Of a stretch of DNA of 64,000 bases, positions 1 to 11,396 are shown in pieces. This DNA is from Karalla daura (lineage: Eukaryota > Chordata > Actinopteri > Chaetodontiformes > Leiognathidae): contig CM055210.1 of NCBI GenBank assembly GCA_029224185.1, positions 10,612,021 through 10,676,020 on the forward strand, given 5' to 3'. A program made the translations under genes and the position numbers. A model generated the notes under the pieces. That model made no database searches and had not been told where the DNA came from. It worked only from the letters and a program-made list of their open reading frames with translations. Position 1 is the first letter of the stretch, and each line of letters begins with the position of its first letter.

Positions 1-52
1 AGCACAGCAGGACAACGTGCCCCCAGGGGGGTATCAGCTCTTCATTTTCCAT

Positions 53-395
53 TTAACCCTCTATGGCCTGCTTGCTGAGGGCTGGGCAGATATTCTCTTG
101 TGGTCCCGAGTGCCAGAAATATGTCAGATATGTCACAAATATTGGAAAAATGTCACGTTTGCTACCGATTGCTGCAAAAGTCATCGATAAAATTCGGTCA
201 GAATTACATAATCAAGTGTGTTTACTGCCTGTCAAAAGGAATGTGACAAATGTTGATCCCGTACATTACAATAAGCAAACTACGATGTTGAACAGGAAAA
301 GCGACCATTGTAGTGGAAATAAAGAACAAGAGAGCAATGAAAGTGCACTCGGAACAAATATTTTGTAGCATATGAACAGGGCATTTAGTGGTTAA
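53..395. mobile_element. possible piggyBac-like MITE with TTAA target duplication
   Basis: A 335-bp block (57-391) is flanked on both sides by TTAA (53-56 and 392-395), the target site piggyBac elements duplicate. The left end starts CCCTCTATGGCCTG and the right end, read on the other strand, starts CCACTAAATGCCCTG. These resemble each other imperfectly once a small gap is allowed. The interior is non-coding in appearance, although one 101-codon frame happens to stay open across it. TTAA is common by chance, so the case rests on the paired ends; old divergence or coincidence remains possible. Confidence 0.33.
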
Positions 396-1597
396 CTTGA
401 CCTTTCCTTTGTGTTTATGAACGGAGATGAAAATCCCTCAATTATTCATGTGGTTTCAAGCGCAGTGGGGTGCTAATTTCTCTCTAATAATTCCTACACC
501 CCATGACTAATTCTGTGAAGGGCGCAGCAGCACACTCAAAATATACGTAACTGACAAGAGTCTGAGTACCTACATTATGTTGCTGCAAAATAATATGTCA
601 ATGGAGGGGGGGGACAGCAAGAAACCAAACCAGTCTCAGCTAGTATCGAGGTCTGCTACAAAGACAGATGCACAGAGACTGTTGCTTAACGCACATTCAG
701 TATGGTGTAAAACCTGTAGCTGTGATTTTTTTTCCCCTGGCATCACCTTAGATAAAGGTAGAGATGGTCTGACTACGAGGTCAGACAAGATAATTGGCTG
801 CTAATTTAGCATGACGGTATCCAAGGCATCTCTAATACAGTGATAAGATTATGCAAATAATGACATTAAAAGGACAAGAAACGTGTCACTGGAATGAATT
901 CTGCCACATGGGGAGCATCGGCGGAACCAAAACCACCTAAAAATAACTTGTTGGGAGTACATTTGTGCACGGGACATGTGTCTGACAATTTCATTTCCCA
1001 GTCTGTAGATAATCCCAATAAAATGGTGATAAACTGCAGAGAGGCAGTCACTGTAGACCTGAGAGAGGGAGGATGTAGATCGATATGCCAGGAGAGATCA
1101 CATCTGGACAAGAATGTCTGTCTTTCACCTTTCTGACCAGCTCAAACCCTGTGCATCACAAACTAAAAATGCATCATTGCATGTCATGAAATGACAAACT
1201 TAAACTGTGGGTTCAAGTGGAACAATTTGGGGAAAAATATTTGGTTTTCTTTAGAAAACAACAACAAAATGTAAATAGTTCATATCTCACTTTTATTATG
1301 TATTATTAGACAGACTAGAATTGGATTTGTTAATGGTGAATGCGTCAAACAAAGACTTGATGATTTCAACAGCTCAGTTCAATGGCTGTCAATTACATGT
1401 AGAATTAATCAAAGTTACTCATTTACAGAACATTGTCACACTTATCTTTCCTATAATTAGTAGCAAGACACACCCTGGTTTTGCTGTTGTGTAAATTTGC
1501 CACTTGTCATGCCATGAAATGTATCAATTAACTATTATGAGAATATCATAAATGACATGAAAAATAGATGAGATGAAAATAGAATTTAATTGTAGCA
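396..1597. other. unique sequence, no gene seen
   Basis: No recognisable gene or repeat. The only motif I would point to is a perfect POU octamer ATGCAAAT at 851-858 in an AT-rich setting (AGATTATGCAAATAATGACATT). Open frames here on both strands overlap one another and show no domain. Confidence 0.5.
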
Positions 1598-1777
1598 GTT
1601 TCCCTGTCTCTTGCCTTGAAGCTAAGCTAATGCTAACACAGCTCCTAGCTACTGTACAGCCAGCTGTGATTATAGACAATGTATTAACCATATCTCATGA
1701 AATGTAATGTGGCAGACAGGAATTAGTATGTCCCTCTGTCTCCTCTTGATGCTAAAGAAATGCTGATGCAGCTAACA
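1598..1777 (-). repeat. diverged teleost repeat, two half-copies in tandem
   Basis: Two related blocks, about 1598-1650 and 1728-1777, share the order TCCCT..GTCTC..CTTGA..GCTAA..AATGCT..CAGCT. This resembles the opposite strand of a common fish repeat containing GTTAGCTTAGCATAAAGACTGG, known to me from teleost genomes but not identified here by a search. The two blocks are separated by about 80 bp of unrelated sequence. Family assignment is from memory of its general look and is tentative. Confidence 0.35.
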
Positions 1778-3239
1778 ATTGCTTCCTGGCCTAGCTCCCA
1801 GCAAATAAGTAAAAACTTGAGCTGTGAAACTATTCATTCACATAACTTCCATACTTTTAGCCCAGGACCGGACATTTGTAGTATTAATTTTATCAGTTGT
1901 GATGGAAGATTATTGAATTTTCCTTGCTCCCCTTTCTGCAAGTGAAGGTTTTTGGTCTAGTACAGAGAGTGGAAGGAATGTATGCCACTTACCAAGAGAT
2001 TAAAACACCAGCCATACTCGAATCCTTTTAACTTTTAATGACACTTGCACCGAGAGACAGAGAGCCTACATGGAAGTATGAAAACAAAAAAGTGAATACC
2101 AAAACAAGTCTGTGCCCGTAAGAAGGCGGCGCAATGTGGAGTCTCTTCTGTCATCTGTTTTCGCTCCATTTCTGTCACACAAGAAAATACAGAGTGCTGT
2201 GATATGACAACATTTTCTTCTCATTTGGCAAATAAAATGAGTCGGTAAACACGCCTCTCCTTCCCGTTCAGTGGCTTTGAAGATTTGGCGCTTTTACTCA
2301 GCAATGTATTAAGAGTGCAGGTTTGCCCAAGCTGGTGGATTCCACTAAGGTTTCACAATAAAACTGTTCGCGAAGCCTTGATCCAAATTAGGTTGCTAGC
2401 GGTAAAGTACTAACCAGAAAACAGCTTCAAGAAAGGGCTGCAATTATGTGCAATCTGAGAGATGATAACAAGAAAAAGGCCACAAGGAGAAAAGATGAAT
2501 AACAACACTGTGATTCTTTGCACTTGAAATAAAAGGGTGCAGGGATGTTTAAATTTGTTGATTCGCAATACTGAAATTACGTGCACTGCAGTTTGAGGGT
2601 CCTGGAAGCATAAATGCTGGCGCACACTGTATTTTTTATTATAATTTCATGTGTGCTTTGAGCTGTTGCAACTCTCAAAACCTGAATCCTGCTGCAGCTT
2701 CAAAGCAGATAGAGAGCAAAGCTTTTCACCCGCATGTGCCAACTTTTTGATAAGCACAAAGAGACATCTTAAGCACTTGTCAGTCAGTTATCGTAGCGGC
2801 AGGGCCAGAAGACAGGCAGGGCCAACAAAACAAACAACCAGCACTCCTCCATCTAACCCATCTTGGAATAAATGGACAAAAGCAGCAAGGGAGGCAATAA
2901 CCCGACTACTAAACCTGCTCCACTCACGCCAGCACACCAGCCAATTCAGCATCAAGAAGCCCTAATGGTATTGCGCGTGCTGAGGCCCGGCCCAGCGGAG
3001 TGTAAATAAGCATTTCCACACTCAGCATCGGGTGTATAACATGGTGTCAGGTAGCTTCTATGAATGTAGAGAGGCAGAGGGAGCAATCAGCCAACCTTCG
3101 CCTGGCTGAGATGGAGGGCCACCGCCGCACACACAAACAACCAATCACGGGGGGACAGTGATTGATGTCTCATCCCGCTTTGAAATCTATCATCCCAACC
3201 AAGTGGCTGTCGAGACCTCGCCTGACAGATTGTTAAAGA
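1778..3239. other. unique sequence, no gene seen
   Basis: Nothing recognisable. A/T-rich up to about 2650 and more balanced after that. Short open frames on both strands lack any domain or splice context I can support. Confidence 0.5.
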
Positions 3240-3420
3240 AAGCTTAATATGCATCACCCTGGCAAATAGTTCATTAATTCTTTATTATGTAGGCCCGGCT
3301 TGTGTAAGCCATTGTCCAAAGGAGTATTTAATATACAAAGTGCTTTGGTGCCCAGAGAGACATGTTTAAATAATGCTTTATTCCATTAAGCTCAACCGGC
3401 GTGAAAAATAATTACTGGAT
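3240..3420. promoter_or_regulatory. enhancer-like AT-rich core (candidate conserved noncoding element)
   Basis: A run of homeodomain/POU-type cores lies in otherwise mixed sequence: CTTAATATGCATC at 3243-3255, TTCATTAATTC at 3270-3280, TTTATTATG, ATTTAATATAC near 3325 and CCATTAAGC near 3384, ending with AATAATTACTGG. This is the texture of vertebrate developmental enhancers. No conservation data are available here, so the call is inference from motif density only. Confidence 0.25.
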
Positions 3421-3499
3421 TACTGGAAAAAAACTATCAATTACGGTAAAGAAGATACTAAAACAACAAAGCGACAAAAATAATTGATGAGATCTATTT

Positions 3500-4235
3500 T
3501 TAGACAGCGGGGCGGGTTTGATCGCGGACGATTTCAGGCGGAGTGCAAGAGCGAGGGAACAAGAAGGGAAGGAAGGTGGGACGGGGTGCGGTGACACGAT
3601 TTCTGGCCTCCAACACTTCATTAGCAAAAAAAAAAAAAAATCCCATCGCAGGTCTCCTCGCGAGCGCAGTGAGGCAACGGCTCGGTGTATTCTTAGATCT
3701 GTGAAATCACGTTGCATCCTGCCAGTGTCATTTATGCTACCTCACCTCACCCTTTAAAGTTTACTGAGGGGCTGTGAACAACGCAGGCAAGCCTCCGTCT
3801 TCCTTGCCGGGGTTGTTAAAGTCCCTGTGAGATTTCTCGGCGGCTCACTTCTGCTCAGCCTCACAAAGACCCACTCCGCCGCACACAAGCACGCCGAGGC
3901 ACTCGCGTCGAGCAGAGTCGGCTCACATAATTATTTCATGCACTCTGGCACTCTGACAACAGGTTCCAGAGCTCTTGTGGCGCCGCCCTTGCAGACCGCA
4001 TCCAGCACAGGACGTGACTTCTGGAGGGTAAAACCTGGCCCAAAAGGTCTGAATGATGAATGCCAGCGCGACATGAACCGCATTCGTTACAAGTGCGGGG
4101 GTAAAGCCACCCAAGGGGCAAGCGGCATCGCTTAGTTCTTCCTCCCACATGGAGCTTTCTGTTTATCATCCGCCATCTTGACAAGTTGTTCCTCATCCCC
4201 GCACTTATGTGTCCTCCTCGACCGCTTGTCACCTC
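3500..4235. promoter_or_regulatory. CpG-rich block with a GC box
   Basis: By my rough count about 45 CpG dinucleotides lie in some 740 bp, clearly denser than the flanks. A GC box GGGGCGGG is at 3509-3516, and a purine-rich tract with GAGCGAGGGAACAAGAAGG follows. A 15-base A run is at 3626-3640. No TATA box, convincing start codon context or domain-bearing frame is present, so this could be a CpG-island-like promoter, an enhancer, or simply CpG-retaining unique DNA. Confidence 0.28.
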
Positions 4236-4614
4236 CCTCCGTTTGCTCGGGAAGTCACAGAAAAGGGGGAGGAGATGTACCTTCGCAGCAAGGGTTATTT
4301 TTCTTCCCTGATCCCTGTCTGATAAGTGTGTTTGCTCTTTTGTGTCCGGGGCTACTCTTAATCAAGAGGAGGTGGAACATAGGAAGAATTTGGAGTGGGG
4401 CTGCTGATAAGGAAAAGCATCTGTTTAACAGTTTTTCTTACAAGCAGGGTTACAAACCGAGGGAAATTTTGGCTGTAGGAAAAACAGATAAACTGGGTGT
4501 AGCACATTAATGCAGATCTATTCGGCTTTAGCTTGAGCATTGCAGACAGTACTATAGCTATTCTGCTGTGATTTCCAGTAAGCAATAAATCTAATGAATC
4601 TCTTCTCTGGATAA

Positions 4615-4775
4615 CATCTAATTGTCCCTGGTTTGGATCCTGGTCGGTCTGAGGGCCTTTCTGTGTGTAGTTTGCGTGCTCCTCCCTTTGTCTGTGTGGT
4701 TACACAGTCCATAAAACAAGCATGTTTAGGCTGATTGGAGACAATGAAGGTGTGAGTGTGAAGGGTGTACTCTGG
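4615..4775 (+). repeat. teleost tRNA-headed SINE-like repeat, internal fragment
   Basis: The order GGTTTGGATCCTGG (B-box-like), GAGGGCCTTTCTGTGTGTAG, TTTGCGTGCTCCTCCC, ACAGTCCATAAAACAAGCATG, TTAGGCTGATTGGAGAC and GGTGTGAGTGTGAA follows the familiar fish repeat GGGCCTTTCTGTGTGGAGTTTGCATGTTCTCC...ACAGTCCAAAAACATGCATGTTAGG. The 5' A-box part and the 3' tail are missing. A deletion removes the GTTTCCTCCGG segment. The same family recurs several times in the window. Confidence 0.8.
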
Positions 4776-6955
4776 TATAAACTGAGAAAAATGACTCACA
4801 GCTGGATCTCATTGTCTTTTTGATGCGGCGGTATCCGTTTCAGTCACGGCGCAGTTTTCATGGCACCATACAAGAGATAAGTAGGCCTTATACTCCATCT
4901 AGTCACGTAATGGACACATCAAATGGTACGTATGCAAGTGAAATGGAGTATACCGCAAAGGATGACAATCATCCCCCTTTTTAAGCGCAGTATCTGTGAC
5001 AGGTGGGGAGCAGACACTAATTTAGCATTTCAAAGCCTTTCCACTGTTCACATCCGACTTTATACCTGTAATCGCCAAGCACAAATATATTTTTAGCCTC
5101 CTGGATTCTGCCGTCCCCGCTGGCCGCTTCCCCGGGGAAATAAGCATTCCCGGTGCTGACATCCACAGTGTGTTTTCTATAGATCAAACAGGTCTGGTCC
5201 TGCATTGCCAAGGCCCTGAGGGTCCATGCTGCCAAGCACATGAACTGTCTTTGTTAATACCTGCTGGTCAACTATCAATAATACCTGAGAGGGGGTTTGC
5301 GCACTCTCAGAGGACTCTCAGACGCTCCGCACTGAGAAGCATCACATGGTAGTTTGAGGGAGTGAAGAAACAAAGCTTAATCTCCTGCATCTTGACGAGA
5401 CTCACGCGCTGTCTTTGCCAGAGATCAAATTTAGGTTCCTTCCCTCAGTTTTGAAGCTTTCCGTCTTCTTCCTTCCCACTCTCATCCTTTAAAAAGTCCA
5501 ATTAAGCGAAAAGTACTTGTGTGTGGGCTTCTGCTCAGTTCAAACAAAGACCTAATCATAGAGCATCACTGGTATTGTGGAAGAAAAAAACAGAAATGCA
5601 GCACTTGGCAGAGGGGTAAAGCATTGGCCTGGATTCTGAGGAAAAGTTTGCTCCACTTTCTCTCCACTTTTCACTGGTCTCACAGTGATTTGTGTTTGTT
5701 GCTCCAAAATCAGAGATCAGCACATTTTGTTTAATGTGGAAATTAACTTTCATCCTGTCATGCTAAATTTAACATGGTACAAAACAAGCCTTTTTCTAGC
5801 GAAGGGAGGAGAGTCGAACGATGCTGTTTTCTCTTCGTAGGAAACCTTCACAGAGAGGAAACAACAACAACAACGCGATGAAGAACATATATTAAATTCT
5901 CTTTCCCAGCCACCATTTTAAGAAGTGACTCACGACTTGGAAGAGAGGGAAATGTCTAAGTTTCTTCATTCAGAAATGAGGCTACCACGTCTCGCTCATC
6001 CCATGTGGCATCGGTTTCCTATCAGCAGCAACTCCGCTGCAGCAGGAAACGCGACAGGACCTCTGCAAAATACTGAATATTTCATTTACTCATGTGTGCG
6101 GGAACGTTTCTGATCCACACATAAAACCTGGAATGAAAAGAGCGCTCAAAATAAAACTCGAACAGGCCAATTAACTGGTCAACTTTGCTGTATTATAAAG
6201 GTGTGATTGTTATTGATTCTGGCAGCTAATGTTAAAGGTCAGCTGTTACTCCGTACTTACGAGATGAAACAGTAAAGTGAGGACACTAAACTTCCCTTTT
6301 TAAACACACATATGCATAGCTTCTATGAATGGTGCTTCAGGCTCTGCTGCCTGAGTGAAGAGCAGCCAGTGTTTGCACTGTGATCATTTCACAGAGCTAC
6401 ACAGCTTTATTCCCCTTAGCCATTTTAATCTCTCGGTAGACCCAGAATCTTTTCCTATGGGTTTAATTATCTGTAAGTGTTGAGAACGGTAGAAAGGGGG
6501 CAGTCTTAATGCATCCCGACCAGTGTCAATGCAATTTACAGTACGCTGCCAATCACAGAGAGATAAAGGAGCAATGCTTCATGGTAGGTTTGCACATTTA
6601 AGTTGCCATTAAATGGAGAACTCGACTTCTGCTATTTATATAAGAGCAATACAGAGAGAAAGGATGTGGGAGGAAAGATAATTGAAGGTGGAGAAAGAAG
6701 ATGTACTTGTGCGAAATAACGTGAAACCATGTTTTATGAGACTTTCTGAGTTATCTTGCAAGTTTCCCATGAGCCCACATTGGTCTTAACTTTATTTTTA
6801 ATGTACTTCTTGGTGAGTTTGGAAATGTGTACATTGAATACAAAGCCAATGGTGTTTATAATGTGTGAGAGATTTTGATTTTTTTTTAGATTTGGTATGC
6901 TAGCTCGTAAAATTTTACTTGATTTGCGATAAGTTTGTGTTGCAAAATTATTTGC
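4776..6955. other. unique sequence, no gene seen
   Basis: No recognisable gene. A short (CAA)n is at about 5861-5873, and AT content rises towards 6900. Short frames such as one at 5519-5734 show no domain. Confidence 0.5.
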
Positions 6956-6960
6956 AAAAA

Positions 6961-7002
6961 TGTTTCATAATATCTTGCAAATGTTTCATATTATCTTGCA
7001 AA
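6961..7002 (+). repeat. 21-bp direct tandem duplication
   Basis: Two adjacent 21-bp units, 6961-6981 and 6982-7002, read TGTTTCATAATATCTTGCAAA and the same with one A-to-T change. A partial related unit (TTGCAAAATTATTTGCAAAAA) precedes them. Local slippage duplication is the likely origin. Confidence 0.85.
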
Positions 7003-8504
7003 ACTGTACCTTCAGTTTGTTTCTCCTTGTAGAGCAAAAATAAAGGCAGGAAAAATATGAGGTTTTCCTTGTCATCAATATTCAAGGGCACAAATTGTCA
7101 GCATGGCCTTAATAAATCTGATAACATCCTTTTTCACTCTCCCAAGTGAATGTTGAGTAAGATTACAATAAGAGATGAAACAGTGTTTGTAACACAACAC
7201 CTTTATTATTCATATGTTTCATTTTGATATGGCCTCCTCATTAATCTGGGCTAATTATGGCTGTAACACTTTGGAGAGTGGATAGCGGAAACATGCTTGG
7301 AGAGAGAAGCGCCTCCTCAAAGACACTCGAAACAACTACTGAGGCGATGTAATTTACAGCAAGCTGCCCTAGATAACAGAGGAGCTTGTTTGTACTCAGG
7401 CACTGGCTCTCATGTACACCGTTTACTCTGAACACACCTAAATTTTGCTGCATTTTAGGCACATCCCAGGTAAAATGAGACATGCTGTCATCCCCCATCA
7501 GTGGCAAAAATATCAGTGGTAAAGAGGCTATAAAAGAAAAATAACTAACTCCCAGAACTCTCCCTTAAGCCACAGTAATTACATCACTAATACAAGAGCA
7601 GTGGAGTCATGATTAAAACATCATAACAAGCATCAAGAGGAATTATTTGCTTCATTATGATTTATGCAGAACAGGACGAGTTATGACAAAGATGTATTAG
7701 GAAACACTCTCCCATCAACAAAAAATGTACTTAGGGATGCTTTATTGTCTGATGTCCTTCCCTTACTTAAATCTGTTAATATTTGTCGAGTCCAAGAAAG
7801 AGACGATGAAAAATACGGAAAAATCGACATATGAGGTGAAGTGCTGAGATGGAAGGATATGGTTGAGGTACATAAAGAGCTAAATGAAATGAAATGGCGA
7901 AGCGATGGGGAAAAAAAACATAGTGATATCGCTGGTTTCCATAGTTACCGCAGCAATGGTACCGTAGGACTAATAGATAAACATTTAACAGTGATAAATA
8001 AAGGCCACTGCCTGCAGCACTGTCTCAGCTCGACCGACACAAAATTGAATATGCATCATATGGATATGAATATGTCGCTGAATTATTTGAGCCACGGGGG
8101 CATATCAATACGACACGGCTTTCCATGTCTGAGACTTATCGACTTCTTTAGGTTAAACGCACGCTGAAAACTACATTGTCAATATCAGCCGTCCTATAAT
8201 TGGACTAGTGGTAATTGTGCCAGCCAGACTTCACCTCAGAGACAATATGTACTTCACTAACTTCAGCAAAAAACACTAAATTCCCCGTGAGACCTGCTGG
8301 CAGACTGCTAGTAGCTCTTTGAAAGTAAGTAAGAAAATTTAATCAGGTTGTTTATGATCCAGTTTGCACATTAACTATTGATATCCCGAGCCTTGTGCGA
8401 TTACATGGCATGGTAAGACTAATTACATTATATTATAATACTAATTACATTCCTAAGGGTCGCATAAAATTGTTGGCTGTCATTTCCATACCAAACTAAC
8501 ATCC
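7003..8504. other. unique sequence, no gene seen
   Basis: No gene recognised. A 108-codon frame at 7841-8167 (+) and an 88-codon frame at 7241-7507 (-) carry no domain. TAATTACATTATATTATAATACTAATTACAT near 8420-8450 is an AT-rich near-palindromic stretch. Confidence 0.5.
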
Positions 8505-8720
8505 AGGGGGCAGGGTGTGCATAATTATCCTTCAAAATGAGATCTCTGTGTGTATTGGATTACACTGTACTTATCCAGTCTCTTTCTCCGCGCCTCTTTT
8601 CTCATCCGCATTGATTGCAATAATGCGAGCTGACGACTGTGTGAGCTTATTAAATAAGCAAAGCAGCCATAAAGAAAAATGTTGTGCTTGTATGCTAATC
8701 TACAGAGCATAAACAGGGTA
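8505..8720. promoter_or_regulatory. enhancer-like stretch (candidate conserved noncoding element)
   Basis: Contains TGCATAATTAT at 8518-8528 (POU/homeodomain type), TTGATTGCAATAATGCGAGC around 8611-8630, GAGCTTATTAAATAAGCAAAG and TATGCTAATC. AT-rich cores alternate with CpG-containing flanks. Regulatory function is inferred from motif texture only. Confidence 0.22.
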
Positions 8721-9009
8721 TAGTTTGCTTTCATTTCCAGAGTGGAGGGCCTTATTATTCTGGTTCTGCTGTATGACACTTCTGGGTTGTGTCCCAGTAG
8801 AGAATCTCGCTGAAACTGGGTCGAATGTTAAATCGGCTGTTGAATCAAGAACAGAGCAGGAAAGCCTCAAAAGGAGGCTTGATGTTCCCTAAAAAAAAAT
8901 AAAAAGGTATCATGGTAACATAAGCATTTTCTTCTCATTTAATGATAGTTTCATCATACGGACTTGATCCGACACTCAAAAGCAGATTTGTTAATGTGTA
9001 AAGGAACAT

Positions 9010-9305
9010 GAGAAATGCTTGTTAGTCGGGTACTAAATAATCACTTACAAATTTTGCAGCGCAATTCACTTGCTATGCCCTTTGAGCCGAGCGTTGTTAA
9101 GATATTTAAACATATTAGCAAAACAGCGTGTGCCAGAGGTCCAACCAAGTGCTGCGATTTCAAGGCAGCTATCGACACAGTCAATGGCGCAGACCTCGCC
9201 TGCTTTTCTCGCCGAGCGATTTGCATGTTCCCGGGACTTTGGCGCTGTTTGAGATCAGCACAGAACGAACCCGATGATAATATTCAAATATACAGTATGT
9301 GCAGA
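9010..9305. promoter_or_regulatory. enhancer-like stretch with POU octamer
   Basis: A perfect octamer ATTTGCAT is at 9219-9226, within CGAGCGATTTGCATGTTCCCGGGACTTTGG. The block retains many CpGs (about 12 in 300 bp) next to AT cores such as GATATTTAAACATATTAGC. Frames stay open on both strands (9015-9308 + and 9041-9226 -), which more likely reflects base composition than coding. Confidence 0.25.
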
Positions 9306-10497
9306 TAATTTTAGAATCCTCTGTGCAAGTCACCTCCAGATGTAGCACCTCTGAGGCTCCATCTCAGCAGTGTCATGATGTAAATTGCTCCCTGATGCAG
9401 TGTCTCTCTTGCCTCCTGGAGCACGTTATTCTCAGCTCTGATGGGGGAGCAGAAGTTTGCCACTGAATCATATCGCACCCTCCTAAAGCCACCGGGTTTT
9501 TAAAGCCGTCGCATGAAAAGCGTTTTCTGAGTGTTTTTCTCCCCTCCTTTTCCCCGTATCGCATGTATCAAAACATTCTAGCTTGGAGCCGAGGTGGCGG
9601 AGTGACAAGCTACACATCAAGCGCAGCGGGGAAAGCAGTCATTAGAAAGCAGCTCTGTCAGGCACCAAGATGTTCCAATAACGTTACAACAATCCATGAT
9701 GAATCTTACCCGCGGTTACTCACAGTGGTAGATGACGTTGATTTCTGAGGGGGTTAGGTCACAGGGCGGGGGCTGATTCGTCAAGTTGCGCGTTCTCTGG
9801 TGAATAATGTATAAGCAGATAATGGGAGGTTTACTGGTGCAACACTTGCAAATAAGTTGCAAAAAAATGAGCCGAAGACGACAAACCTTGCTGTGTCTCG
9901 TTACACCATTTTCCAGTGGAGTGGAGATGTGGAGCTACGACTTATTCTGGAGCGATGTTCGTCCTGTCCTGGATGCAGAGTGAAGACCAAACGGTTCCCA
10001 CCCTCCAGTTTTCCTCCAGTTTTGGCTGAAATATTACATTTGTCTCCCGCGAAGGTGCAAACACTGAACATGGAACCGCTGAACTATTTTTTTTCTTCTT
10101 TTTCCGTTGGCTTGACAAATTGAGTAGACTTCAGAGGGGCCTGATAATTAGATGTTCCAGCTCGACAGTGCTTCACATGGTTTGACATGTGTTGTGACGA
10201 CTTCCAGCTGCTGCCATCAGGAAGGGTGTTTTAAATGCTTAGATATGAAAAAAAATGAAGAAGAAAATAGTGGCAAATGTGGTTTTACATCAGATGCCAT
10301 TAGTCAAAGTGCAGTAACTGGTTGGTTTACTTTGTGTATCGACCGATATACATACAGTATCTTCACTTCTCGGCTCCTAATCATTGTGACATTTGTGTAA
10401 TGGGTTTGGGGTCTGCTGCTGCCTATCTGCATCGCATATAGGGCACTAATGTATGTCTATCGAAAACATTTCTAGCAGTCTTTAGTGTGTGGAAATA
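9306..10497. other. unique sequence, no gene seen
   Basis: Nothing recognisable as a gene or repeat. Moderately CpG-containing between 9480 and 9780, AT-rich after 10200. Confidence 0.45.
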
Positions 10498-10499
10498 AG

Positions 10500-10662
10500 T
10501 TGACAATCAGATGGACGAGTGGTTAGTAGTGCCGTCTCTAAGCGAGAAGGTATTTATGCAAGTTTGGATTTTTTCCTCGTGACTACGTGGGTTTTCACAC
10601 TGTCAGTTTCCTCCCACAGTGTAAAAAACATGCATTTAGGATGGCTGGAGGATGGATGTTAG
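10500..10662 (+). repeat. teleost tRNA-headed SINE-like repeat
   Basis: AGTGGTTAGTAGTGCCGTCTCTAAGC (A-box region) is followed by GAGAAGGTATTTATGCAAGTTTGGATTTTTTCCTCGTG, TACGTGGGTTTTC, CAGTTTCCTCCCACAGTG and AAAACATGCATTTAGG. The order and spacing match the family seen at 4.6, 29.9 and 57.7 kb, with a deleted B-box section. It ends in GGCTGGAGGATGGATG, reminiscent of the GATGGATGG tail. Confidence 0.8.
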
Positions 10663-11280
10663 TGAAATTTGAATAATACAGTTTTGAAAGTCTTCTTTCA
10701 GAAAACCATTTTGAGATGACTCACCCCCATTTACACATCACAATGGGCTTCAAATATTTTCTCCATTGTCACTGATTAGATATTTTTTTGACCTCACTAA
10801 TCTAAGATATAATAGCTGCTAACATTAATTCCGCCAAGCTTCTGTTGTAGAGGAAAAGACTAATAATAAAGACGGATGTGAGTGCTTGCAGCCCTTTGGC
10901 AAGGCTTTATATTGAAAAAACAAAACAAAGGAAGATACCAAGGTGATGCAGTGCAAAACAGCCCTTTCTATTTCAGGTCTCTTCTCTTTTATGGTCTTCA
11001 TGTTTACCAGTTGTCATGCAATCTGTGCAATCCCTTGAGTTTAGGTCACATCGCCCTGATTAATAATCTTACCAGACGGTTTCCAGTAAGTTCCTGGACC
11101 TCGCACACAATGCTTCCAGTAAGTTCCTGGAGGATCTCCAGGGTCTGTCCTCTAGCGGCCTCCAAGAAGGTTATCTGTCTTCTTCTGCCATTATACTCCT
11201 TAAAAGCAAAATGTTCATATGAGCATTTTGCAAGTCAGGCTAATAACTTCATAGCTATCTAACTAACCAGACAGACAAGG
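10663..11280. other. unique sequence with an 18-bp repeated motif and a CTCF-like site
   Basis: No gene seen. TTCCAGTAAGTTCCTGGA occurs at 11081-11098 and again at 11114-11131. A CTCF-like core CTGTCCTCTAGCGG lies at 11145-11158. An open frame of 126 codons at 10882-11262 includes these repeats and has no domain. Confidence 0.5.
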
Positions 11281-11379
<99 letters not shown>

Positions 11380-11396
11380 CAGATAGACAGATAGAT
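11281..11396 (+). repeat. (AGAT)n microsatellite
   Basis: About 25 perfect AGAT units from 11281 to near 11378, then interrupted units (GATAGACAGATAGACAGATAGATT) to 11396. Translated on the minus strand it gives a meaningless Ile-Tyr-Leu-Ser repeat. The perfect core should be highly length-polymorphic. Confidence 0.98.
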
